A DNA stretch of 41,106 nt, from the NCBI GenBank assembly GCA_016283775.1, contig JAEENL010000060.1:1-41106 (forward strand). The letters are read 5' to 3'. This DNA comes from Lachnospiraceae bacterium. Its GTDB lineage: Bacteria; Bacillota; Clostridia; Lachnospirales; Lachnospiraceae. Shown here in pieces: positions 34,706 to 41,106 of the stretch. Under the pieces are notes generated by a model. It was not told where the DNA came from. It saw only the letters and a list, made by a program, of their open reading frames with translations, and did no database searches. The position numbers were made by a program, and so were the translations under genes. Positions within the stretch are counted from its first letter, which is position 1. Each line of letters begins with the position of its first letter.

Positions 34706-36220
34706 ATGGCAAAGACCGTCAGCAAAAAGCATTGGAGCAGGATGATAAAAGCCGGGTGGAGCGAAAGATCCATGAAAGAAAAGATCGCCACCTTGGTTTT
34801 TATTGTTTTTGCGATCATCTTTATGACGGTGCTTCTGGATATCTGGACGATCAAGATATCACTGTGGGATTTCAGATATTCACTGCAGAGCAATGAACTT
34901 GTGGGATCGCTCCTCGAAGCCGTGGAGCTTGAATCCGAAGGCTTCCAGGATCTTACAAAGGGAGACATATCAGAAAAGGATTTCAAGTCCCTGATGAATG
35001 TGACCGACAAAGCGATCCACGGACTGCAGACGGACTACAACATGATCGGTGAGGAAAGGCTCGCCTGGACACAGAAAACGGAACGCGCATTCAGGATTTA
35101 CAGAAAAGAATGCGGTGAATTTCTTCTGATGGATCCGGCCGTTCCTGAATATCTTGTAAAAGAGTATGAGATATTCCGTATGCAGGATTACTTAAAAAAC
35201 TACGGGAGCACGCTCATGTCACTCACGAGTAAGGCCGTGAATGACTTTTACAAACAACGTTTTCCACTTTTGTTCTTTTTCCCGGCCGTCATCTTTACCG
35301 CAGCCGTGGTAATGATAATCGTTGTGGCAAGGACATCGAGAGCCATGAGAAAAAGCTTTGTGGAGCCTATTGAAAAGCTCGCGGACGCTTCAAGAAAGAT
35401 AGCGGCGAACGACCTTTCGGTGGACGATGTCGTAGTGGACAACAAGGACGAGATAGGTGACCTTGTCCACGCTTTCAACAAGATGAAATTTGCAACATCA
35501 AAATATATCAGAACTCTTGAAGAAAACAGAGTCGCGCTTGACCGCCTCCATGCTCAGGAACTCGAAAAGATCGATGCCGAGAACCGCCTTGTGAGGATGC
35601 GGTACAAAGCGCTGAGAAACCAGATAAATCCTCACTTCCTATTCAACACCCTCTGTGTGATAAGCGGAATGGCAAAGCTTGAAGACGCGGGGACCACAGA
35701 CAGGATGATAAATGCTCTGAGCTCGCTCCTCAGATATATCTTAAGGACCGAAGAAAATGAGATAAGCCTTGAACAGGAACTTTCGATGATCAGGGACTAT
35801 ATGTATCTTCAGGAGATGCGTTTCGGAGAACGGATAAAATGTGTTATCGACTGTGATGAAGCACTCTGCAGGGCGGGAGTCCCGACCTTTGTGATACAGC
35901 CGATAGTTGAAAACAGCATAATACACGGCCTCGCGAAAAAAGAAGAGGGCGGTTTTATCAGGATACATGTGTTTTTGGGAGAAGAAAAAAACACTCTGAA
36001 TGTTATGATCTCGGATACGGGCGTCGGCATCGCAAAAGACAGACTGTCCGTTATCCGGAAGGAACTTTCCGATAACGATGAAGAAGCAAGCAAGATCGGA
36101 CTCAGCAATATATACGGAAGACTGAAGCTTTTGTATGACAGTCCGGAATTTGAGATAGACAGCATCGAAGGGGAAGGCACTGTAGTGAAGTTCACGATAC
36201 CTTTTCATGAAATGACATAA
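34706..36220 (+). CDS. Sensor histidine kinase, LytS/YesM type with HAMP
   Basis: The 504-residue membrane kinase has one helix near 27-48, an extracytoplasmic stretch of about 140 residues that looks all-helical, a second helix at about 187-208, and a HAMP domain (about 210-265). The His_kinase domain has LRNQINPHFLFNTL with phospho-acceptor His310. The ATPase domain shows the N box PIVENSIIHGLAKK and G box ISDTGVGIAKD. This class typically senses sugars or peptides outside the cell and pairs with YesN-type regulators, exactly as here. The extracellular part has no recognisable Cache or PAS core, leaving room for a separate binding protein to detect ligand. Confidence 0.93.
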   Translation: MAKTVSKKHWSRMIKAGWSERSMKEKIATLVFIVFAIIFMTVLLDIWTIKISLWDFRYSLQSNELVGSLLEAVELESEGFQDLTKGDISEKDFKSLMNVTDKAIHGLQTDYNMIGEERLAWTQKTERAFRIYRKECGEFLLMDPAVPEYLVKEYEIFRMQDYLKNYGSTLMSLTSKAVNDFYKQRFPLLFFFPAVIFTAAVVMIIVVARTSRAMRKSFVEPIEKLADASRKIAANDLSVDDVVVDNKDEIGDLVHAFNKMKFATSKYIRTLEENRVALDRLHAQELEKIDAENRLVRMRYKALRNQINPHFLFNTLCVISGMAKLEDAGTTDRMINALSSLLRYILRTEENEISLEQELSMIRDYMYLQEMRFGERIKCVIDCDEALCRAGVPTFVIQPIVENSIIHGLAKKEEGGFIRIHVFLGEEKNTLNVMISDTGVGIAKDRLSVIRKELSDNDEEASKIGLSNIYGRLKLLYDSPEFEIDSIEGEGTVVKFTIPFHEMT

Positions 36221-36229
36221 AGGAGTGCC

Positions 36230-36997
36230 ATGGTAAGGATCATTGTTGCCGACGACGAGCCTATCGAAAAGGCAGTCGTAAAAAAAATACTTGAAGGCGC
36301 GTTCGGTCAGGATGTGGAGGTCTTTCCCGCCTGCAACGGAAGAGAAGCGGTGGATATCTGGCGTGAAAAGAAATGCAACATCGCAGTGCTTGACATTTCG
36401 ATGCCCGGCATAAACGGACTTGAAGCCGCCGAGATGATAAGGAATGAGGATGATGCCTGCGTTATCATCTTTCTCACCGCTTTTGACGAGTTTGACTACG
36501 CCAGAAAAGCGATAAGAGTACATGCTCTGGACTATCTGTTAAAGCCGGTCGGTGAAAAGGAACTGGTGACGGTCCTTGAAGAAGCCATAAGGATCGCTGA
36601 GAACGGCGGAAAAAGAAAAGAGTCCGCGCCTATGGAGATCCCGTGCAGGGAGGAGATATCTTCGGTAAGACAGGCTGCGATCAAAAAGCTGATCGCGGGA
36701 TACATAGAAGACAATTACATAAGGGACATCTCACTTTCGGACGCAGCCTGCGCGCTGAACTATTCGGACCCTTATTTCTGCAAGATATTCAAAGACTGCT
36801 TCGGAAAGAGTTTTGTATTATATCTCACGGAACTCAGAGTAGAAAAATCAAAGGAACTCCTGAATGATATCACTGTGAACGTAAAGGATATAAGTGCGAA
36901 AGTGGGATTCAGGGATTCAAATTATTACACGAAAGTATTTAAGCGAATGGAAGGGATGACTCCCACAGAATACAGGATCATCCGAGGGATCATATGA
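36230..36997 (+). CDS. YesN-type response regulator with AraC DNA-binding domain
   Basis: The 255-residue product has a receiver domain (about 1-120) with acidic residues in VADDEP, phospho-acceptor Asp55 in VLDISMPG, and the conserved Lys in LLKPVG. The C-terminal AraC double helix-turn-helix (about 150-253) includes ISLSDAACALNYSDPYFCKI and VGFRDSNYYTKVFKRMEGM. AAGGAG precedes the start. It is the cognate regulator of the kinase nine bases upstream. Likely targets are the TRAP operon and perhaps the sugar genes upstream, but no site could be assigned. Confidence 0.94.
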   Translation: MVRIIVADDEPIEKAVVKKILEGAFGQDVEVFPACNGREAVDIWREKKCNIAVLDISMPGINGLEAAEMIRNEDDACVIIFLTAFDEFDYARKAIRVHALDYLLKPVGEKELVTVLEEAIRIAENGGKRKESAPMEIPCREEISSVRQAAIKKLIAGYIEDNYIRDISLSDAACALNYSDPYFCKIFKDCFGKSFVLYLTELRVEKSKELLNDITVNVKDISAKVGFRDSNYYTKVFKRMEGMTPTEYRIIRGII

Positions 36998-37998
36998 AGC
37001 ACAGAAGACTTGTTTTCGCGGCAATTGCTGTATTATGCATATCTGTTGCGGTCATAGTTTCGGTGAAGCTCTTTGCCAAAGAGCCCGAACCGGAATTTGT
37101 GTTTACGTATGCCGAAAACCAGTCTGACGGATATCCCACTTCCATGGGCGCCTACCGCTTTGCGGAGCTTGTAAAAGAACGCAGCGGCGGAAGGATAAGG
37201 ATAATCGTTTATACCTCGGCGAAGCTTGGACGTGAAGCTGAAGTCATTGAGCAAATGCAGTACGGGGGCGTTGATTTCACAAGAGTTTCGCTTTCACAGC
37301 TCGCCGAGTTTTTTCCTGAGATGAATGTCCTTCAGATGCCTTATCTTTACGATGACGCGGATCACATGTGGTCTGTGCTTGAGGGAGAGATAGGGGACTA
37401 TTTCCTGGATGCCATAAAGTCCATCGACCTTTGCGGACTTTCCTGGTACGAATCGGGTGCGAGAAATTTTTACACATCTGCAAGGCCCGTGAACAAGCTC
37501 TCCGACCTGAAAGGACTGAAGATCCGCGTGCAGCAGTCGGATCTGATGGTGGACATGGTGAACGCGCTCGGCGCCGAAGCCGTGCCTTTAAGCTATGAAG
37601 AGGTTTATTCCGCACTCGAACTCGGGACCATCGACGGTGCTGAGAACAACTGGCCTTCATACGAAGATACGGATCACTACAAGGTCGCAAAGTATTTCTG
37701 CGAAGACGAACATACAAGAGTTCCCGAGATGCAGCTTTGTTCCCTTCACACATGGAATCTTCTGTCGGAAGCAGACAAACAGATGATACGTGAATGCGCG
37801 CTTGAATCCTCTCAGTATGAACGGGAAATGTGGAAAGAAAGAGTGGAGAGCTCGCGTGAGACCGCGCTTTCAAACGGTGTTGTCGTGACCACTCTTACAC
37901 AGCGCGACACGGAAAGGATCCGGGCCCTCATGCAGCCGATTTATGAAAAATACTGCGGCGACAATATGGATATCCTTGAAAAGATAAGGAAAAAATAA
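36994..37998 (+). CDS. Membrane-anchored DctP-family binding protein, probable co-sensor
   Basis: The 334-residue product is a TRAP receptor by sequence: the clamp arginine is in GLKIRVQQSD (Arg about 178, against Arg177 in the dctPQM receptor), followed by ELGTIDGAENNWPSYEDTDH. The N-terminus MKHRRLVFAAIAVLCISVAV is a hydrophobic anchor; it has no lipobox and no clear signal-peptidase site, so it may stay tethered. It overlaps the response regulator by four bases (ATGA) and has no dctQ/dctM of its own. In Bacillus subtilis a DctP-family protein (DctB) works with the DctS kinase in dicarboxylate sensing, a precedent for a sensory role. The alternative is a second receptor feeding the same transporter. 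Confidence 0.88.
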   Translation: MKHRRLVFAAIAVLCISVAVIVSVKLFAKEPEPEFVFTYAENQSDGYPTSMGAYRFAELVKERSGGRIRIIVYTSAKLGREAEVIEQMQYGGVDFTRVSLSQLAEFFPEMNVLQMPYLYDDADHMWSVLEGEIGDYFLDAIKSIDLCGLSWYESGARNFYTSARPVNKLSDLKGLKIRVQQSDLMVDMVNALGAEAVPLSYEEVYSALELGTIDGAENNWPSYEDTDHYKVAKYFCEDEHTRVPEMQLCSLHTWNLLSEADKQMIRECALESSQYEREMWKERVESSRETALSNGVVVTTLTQRDTERIRALMQPIYEKYCGDNMDILEKIRKK

Positions 37999-38019
37999 CC
38001 CGGATACACATTATTGTAA

Positions 38020-38058
38020 TTGAAAAAAAGGCTCGGTTAGTATATAATACACCGAGTC
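38020..38058. promoter_or_regulatory. ychF promoter embedded in a hairpin
   Basis: TTGAAA (38020-38025) and TATAAT (38043-38048) are 17 bases apart, a good sigma-A promoter. GGCTCGGT (38030-38037) pairs with ACCGAGTC (38051-38058) with one wobble, placing the -10 box in the loop. On the plus strand the stem is followed by TATTTTAG, which may weakly end the sensor operon. On the minus strand it is followed by seven T. Confidence 0.65.
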
Positions 38059-38087
38059 TATTTTAGTAATAAGGAGAATGAAACAAC

Positions 38088-39185
38088 ATGAAACTCGGCA
38101 TTGTCGGACTTCCGAACGTCGGAAAGAGCACACTTTTCAATTCGCTTACAAAGGCAGGAGCGGAGATCGCAAACTATCCGTTCTGCACCATAGATCCCAA
38201 TGTCGGCATCGTTGCGGTGCCCGACAAGAGACTGGACGTACTCACAAAGATGTACGATTCCGAAAAGACCACACCCGCAACGGTTGAATTTGTTGATATC
38301 GCGGGACTTGTAAAGGGCGCGTCAAAGGGTGAGGGACTCGGAAACCAGTTCCTTGCAAATATCCGTGAGGTGGACGCCATCGTTCACGTGGTGCGCTGCT
38401 TTGATGACGAAAACATCATACACGTTGAGGGTTCCGTAGATCCCGGAAGAGACATTGATACGATAAATCTTGAGCTCATCTTTTCCGACCTTGAAGTGCT
38501 TGAAAGACGCTACAGCAAGGTGGCGAGGATGGCACAGATGGACAAGGCCGCGGGAAAAGAAACAGAGATGCTTAAGCGTCTTAAAGCCCATCTTGAGAAC
38601 GGGAACCTCGCAAAAAGCTTTGCGCTTAATGATGAAGACGAGGAGGCATTTTTCTCTGAATACAATCTTCTCACCGCAAAGCCTGTGATCTATGCTGCAA
38701 ATGTAAAAGAGGACGATCTTGCAAATGACGGCGCAGACAACGCATATGTAAAGAAGGTGCGCGAGATTGCTGCAAAAGAGGGCTCGGAAGTGTTTGTGAT
38801 CTGCGCTCAGATCGAAAAGGAAATGAGCGAGCTTTCTGATGAAGACAGGGAGATGTTCTTTGAAGATCTCGGCATCAAGGAGAGTGGTCTTGAAAGGCTG
38901 ATAAAGGCAAGTTATTCGACTCTAGGCCTTATGAGTTATCTCACCGCGGGGCCTAAGGAAACGAGGGCCTGGACGATAAAGAAGGGCACAAAGGCGCCTC
39001 AGGCTGCGGGAAAGATCCATTCAGATTTTGAGCGTGGATTTATCCGCGCGGAGATCGTTTCTTACGATCAGCTCATCGAATGCGGTTCGATGAATGCGGC
39101 AAAGGAGAAGGGGCTTGTGCGCTCGGAAGGAAAAGAGTATGTCATCCAGGATGGGGATATAGTGCTTTTCAGGTTTAATGTGTGA
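38088..39185 (+). CDS. ychF: Redox- and ribosome-associated ATPase/GTPase YchF (OLA1)
   Basis: The 365-residue product is a universally conserved Obg-family P-loop protein that prefers ATP and binds ribosomes. The N-terminus MKLGIVGLPNVGKSTLFN carries the G1 loop (GLPNVGKS), FVDIAGLVKGAS is the G3 region, and a coiled-coil insert (about 125-200) and C-terminal TGS domain (about 280-365; TIKKGTKAPQAAGKIHSDF) follow. YAANVKEDD is the G4 region in its altered form, as in the family. AAGGAG lies before the ATG. It has its own promoter and is followed by the palindromic element. Confidence 0.97.
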   Translation: MKLGIVGLPNVGKSTLFNSLTKAGAEIANYPFCTIDPNVGIVAVPDKRLDVLTKMYDSEKTTPATVEFVDIAGLVKGASKGEGLGNQFLANIREVDAIVHVVRCFDDENIIHVEGSVDPGRDIDTINLELIFSDLEVLERRYSKVARMAQMDKAAGKETEMLKRLKAHLENGNLAKSFALNDEDEEAFFSEYNLLTAKPVIYAANVKEDDLANDGADNAYVKKVREIAAKEGSEVFVICAQIEKEMSELSDEDREMFFEDLGIKESGLERLIKASYSTLGLMSYLTAGPKETRAWTIKKGTKAPQAAGKIHSDFERGFIRAEIVSYDQLIECGSMNAAKEKGLVRSEGKEYVIQDGDIVLFRFNV

Positions 39186-39220
39186 TACGCTCCCGGGGTG
39201 TGGGCTTCAGGAGTTATTAC

Positions 39221-39370
39221 CGGGCTGTGGCCGATGTTACGCAAAACCGCGACCTCGTAAGCATTTGGTCTCCCTCATGGCAGGAATGCCTCCGCTAAGC
39301 CGAAGGCTATGAGCCATTCGGTCAAAGAATGCTTACGAGGGCAGTTTCGCTTCACATCTGCCACAGCCCG
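39221..39370. repeat. Palindromic intergenic element, best-preserved copy
   Basis: Arms 39221-39265 and 39328-39370 are inverted repeats matching in 38 of 43 positions, including CGGGCTGTGGC at the outer end and a perfect 13-base CCTCGTAAGCATT at the inner end. The loop starts TTTGGTCTCCCTCATGG and ends ATTCGGTCAAAG, shared with the inner copy near 25.3 kb. Within the loop CTCATGGC and GCTATGAG can pair, enclosing the small hairpin GCC-GAA-GGC. No T tract or open frame is present. Confidence 0.8.
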
Positions 39371-39422
39371 TCCATTACTGTCAGAAGACTTTTGGTCGCT
39401 TAGGGAAAAGTGAAAAAAAGTA

Positions 39423-39482
39423 TTGACATATACAAGTAAGGAGGTAATCATCTTGACAGACAGGCTATCCTTCTGTAGATAA
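39423..39482 (+). promoter_or_regulatory. Possible promoter and tiny leader frame before the HAD gene
   Basis: TTGACA (39453-39458) and TAGATA (39476-39481) are 17 bases apart. A second TTGACA lies at 39423-39428 without a good -10. AAGGAGG (39438-39444) is followed by TTG 39453 and nine codons to TAA 39482 (fMet-TDRLSFCR). GGCTATC and GATAAGCC in the same stretch form a small hairpin. Two TATAAT boxes nearer the gene (39548-39553 and 39564-39569) lack good -35 partners. The rest of 39371-39595 shows nothing else I can support. Confidence 0.3.
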
Positions 39483-39601
39483 GCCGTGGTTGAAGTATTA
39501 TTCTATGGACGGGATTAATAAGTAGTGTCCGTATTGGGGTAGCCTTATATAATGGATTCGTGGTATAATTTTTTGTTATTTCACATGATTGAGGATTGGG
39601 A

Positions 39602-40264
39602 ATGAGAAATATTGATACCGTAATATTTGATATGGATGGGACTGTTCTGGATACACTTGATGACCTGACGGTCTCCGTGAATTATGTGCTTGAAAAATAT
39701 GGTATGCCGGGGCATACTCGCGATGAATACAGGAAGTTTTTCGGGAATGGCATACGATATGCTCTTTCTTGTGCCGTTACGGCAGGAACGGGAGAAGGCG
39801 TAATTGATGAGATGTTACCGCTTTTTAAAGAGCACTATAATGAGCACTGCCTGGATAGAACAAGGCCTTATGATGGCATATTGGAACTGATGAAGAGACT
39901 GAAGGTGATCGGATACAAGATGGCTATTGTGTCCAACAAGATAGATTCTGCGGTAAAGGAGCTGAACAACAGGTTCTTTTCTGAATACGTGGATGTGGCT
40001 ATCGGTGAGAAAGCCGGGATCATGAGAAAACCGGCTCCGGATACAGTGATTGCCGCCCTTAAAGAACTTGGAAGTCGGAAGGAAAATGCGGTTTATGTGG
40101 GTGACTCAGAAGTGGATTATCAGACCGCATGCAATTCTGAATTACCATGCATATCTGTATTATGGGGCTTTAGAGACAGGGCTTTCCTTATGGAAAATGG
40201 GGCTTCGATTTTTGCGGAATCACCGGATGAAGTCTTTTATATTTTGGCTTCCGATAAGATATGA
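39602..40264 (+). CDS. HAD-superfamily phosphatase, phosphoglycolate-phosphatase-like
   Basis: The 220-residue product has all HAD motifs: DMDGTVLDT (nucleophile and acid Asp), the second motif in AIVSNK, the conserved Lys in IMRKPAPDTV, and GDSEVDYQTA (metal ligands). An alpha-helical cap (about residues 16-80) places it in subfamily I. ATG 39602 is preferred over an in-frame TTG six bases upstream because GAGG is seven bases before it. It is likely a phosphoglycolate- or sugar-phosphate-type phosphatase; specificity cannot be read from sequence. Confidence 0.9.
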   Translation: MRNIDTVIFDMDGTVLDTLDDLTVSVNYVLEKYGMPGHTRDEYRKFFGNGIRYALSCAVTAGTGEGVIDEMLPLFKEHYNEHCLDRTRPYDGILELMKRLKVIGYKMAIVSNKIDSAVKELNNRFFSEYVDVAIGEKAGIMRKPAPDTVIAALKELGSRKENAVYVGDSEVDYQTACNSELPCISVLWGFRDRAFLMENGASIFAESPDEVFYILASDKI

Positions 40265-40492
40265 GGTGTAACAGGTTATGTTATTATCCGGAGGAAGAAC
40301 CCGATGTGATATTCCGTAGCATTTGGGTTAGAAAGTTATTTTCCAAGACCTGCACGAAGCGAATGCCAAGAGTGGTACAACAAACCCTTGACAATTAGCA
40401 ACAGGTGTGGCTTGGTGGTACTTTGTATATTCGTTTCCGGCCAAATAGGGCGGGGGCAGGAAAACGCTTTTTTTTTACTTTATAAAAGATGG
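40265..40492. other. Intergenic stretch before the XRE operon
   Basis: No gene with a ribosome site is seen. CCGTAGCATTTGG near 40306-40318 and GAATGCCAAGAG near 40361-40372 resemble inner ends of the palindromic element, but the arms do not pair well. A run of nine T near 40469-40477 has no stable stem before it. Confidence 0.3.
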
Positions 40493-40555
40493 AAAGTATA
40501 CTTGACATTTTGAAAAGACGGTGGTATATTCCATGTAAAGTTAACTTGTCATTTT
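40493..40555 (+). promoter_or_regulatory. XRE-operon promoter flanked by paired operators
   Basis: TTGACA (40502-40507) and TATATT (40525-40530) are 17 bases apart. Two near-identical 19-base blocks bracket the promoter: AAAGTATACTTGACATTTT (40493-40511) overlapping the -35 box and AAAGTTAACTTGTCATTTT (40537-40555) at the start site. Each contains a palindrome, AAGTATACTT or AAGTTAACTT. They lie 44 bases apart, about four helical turns, as expected for cooperative binding on one DNA face. Confidence 0.75.
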
Positions 40556-40627
40556 TGGACGCGCGGTTATGTACGAAAAAGAGAGGCCTGAACGCATTTA
40601 CAGGGTTTCAGGGGGTGAAGGCAGAAA

Positions 40628-40834
40628 GTGAAAAATATTCTTGAAAAACTGAGAAAGGAACGAGGGATCAAGCAGGAAGATCTTGCGGACATACTTGAAG
40701 TCTCAAGGCAGACGATCAGCTCTCTGGAAAAAGGGCGGTACAATCCGTCAATCCAGCTTGCGTTCAAGATCGCGCGTTTTTTTGACCTGAAGATCGAAGA
40801 TATTTTTATCTACGAGGAGGAAAGTGATGAATAG
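40628..40834 (+). CDS. Small XRE-family helix-turn-helix regulator
   Basis: The 68-residue product is a single Cro/C1-type helix-turn-helix domain: KQEDLADILEVSRQTISSLE is the recognition region and NPSIQLAFKIARFFDLKIED follows. GTG 40628 is the start, preceded by GGGGGTGAAGG. The gene overlaps the next by eight bases. Short XRE regulators of this kind commonly precede a membrane protein gene in Clostridia. The paired palindromes around its promoter suggest autorepression. Confidence 0.9.
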   Translation: MKNILEKLRKERGIKQEDLADILEVSRQTISSLEKGRYNPSIQLAFKIARFFDLKIEDIFIYEEESDE

Positions 40835-41106
40835 AAAAAAGTATAAAGGATTGGGAATCGTTTTAGTGGTCGTAGCTATTTTACAGTTTCTCGTGCTTGG
40901 GTGTATAGTCAGGAAACTTACCGGCGCTCAATGGTTGGAGACTGCGAGCGAGATTGTGATGTGCGCATTGCTGAGCGGTGGCATAGGGATGATCTTCAGG
41001 GCCAGGGATGATAAAAGCTATAAGAAATCGATGATCGAAGAAAATGATGAGAGAAACAAGCTTCTAAATCTTAAGGCTTGTACAGTGACATTGATCGTTG
41101 GATTTT
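40827..41106 (+). CDS. Small membrane protein beside XRE regulator (partial; 3' end outside window)
   Basis: The frame from ATG 40827 stays open to the window edge, giving 93 residues. Two hydrophobic helices (about 9-28 and 40-58) are followed by a cytosolic stretch with MIEENDERN, a D-E-R-N signature seen in small membrane proteins of the DUF2178/DUF6442 kind that travel with XRE regulators, and a third helix begins at the edge. GAGGAGG lies before the ATG inside the XRE gene, so the two are coupled. The function of these pairs is unknown. Confidence 0.75.
   Translation, partial: MNRKKYKGLGIVLVVVAILQFLVLGCIVRKLTGAQWLETASEIVMCALLSGGIGMIFRARDDKSYKKSMIEENDERNKLLNLKACTVTLIVGF

Noticed and set aside
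40296-40380. Possible fourth copy of the palindromic element
   Set aside because: CCGTAGCATTTGG and GAATGCCAAGAG resemble the inner ends, but the arms do not pair and the GGTCTCCC and GGTCAAAG core motifs are missing.
40462-40500. Terminator at the T run before the XRE promoter
   Set aside because: The nine-T run is not preceded by a stem of more than three base pairs.

Overview
The window is a gene-dense, mostly plus-strand piece of a Bacillota (Clostridia) chromosome, most likely a Lachnospiraceae member of gut or rumen type. This rests on the conserved housekeeping order nadK-argR-recN and priA-def-fmt-rsmB-rlmN-prpC-prkC-rsgA-rpe, strong AGGAGG ribosome sites, a tRNA gene lacking an encoded CCA, many Big_2 (Ig-like) repeats, and a TRAP transporter beside a plant-polysaccharide enzyme set. 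The genus cannot be fixed from the sequence.

Bases 1-9418 hold the end of nadK, argR, yebC with its own promoter and terminator, a 1388-residue secreted Big_2-repeat protein sitting where recN normally follows argR, then recN and glgA. Bases 9422-20118 are the translation/DNA-maintenance/phosphosignalling operon (priA to rpe). The PASTA kinase in it carries an extra C-terminal domain whose base composition differs from its neighbours. Bases 20145-25130 hold a GH78 alpha-L-rhamnosidase, a tRNA-Ala(GGC) with promoter and terminator, a voltage-sensor potassium channel and a GH43 glycosidase.

Bases 25131-25705 are non-coding and contain nested copies of an interspersed palindromic element. A further, better-preserved copy lies at 39221-39370. 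Bases 25706-28094 hold a small zinc-ribbon membrane protein, an esterase and a DUF362 protein. A minus-strand pair (Gfo/Idh/MocA oxidoreductase and xylose-isomerase-like TIM barrel, 28202-30155) diverges from an AraC regulator (30325).

Bases 31269-37998 form a transport-plus-sensing block. A complete TRAP transporter (DctP, DctQ, DctM) is followed by a tight four-gene operon: a YcxB-like membrane protein, a LytS/YesM-type histidine kinase, a YesN-type response regulator, and a second DctP-family protein that is membrane-anchored and has no transporter subunits of its own. The simplest reading is a solute-sensing system in which the second DctP presents the ligand to the kinase, which then controls TRAP uptake and perhaps the nearby sugar catabolic genes. 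Bases 38088-41106 hold the GTPase ychF, the palindromic element, a HAD phosphatase, and an XRE regulator/membrane-protein pair whose promoter is bracketed by two near-identical operator-like repeats.

The least ordinary features are the palindromic element family, the DctP-like candidate co-sensor and the extra domain on the PASTA kinase.
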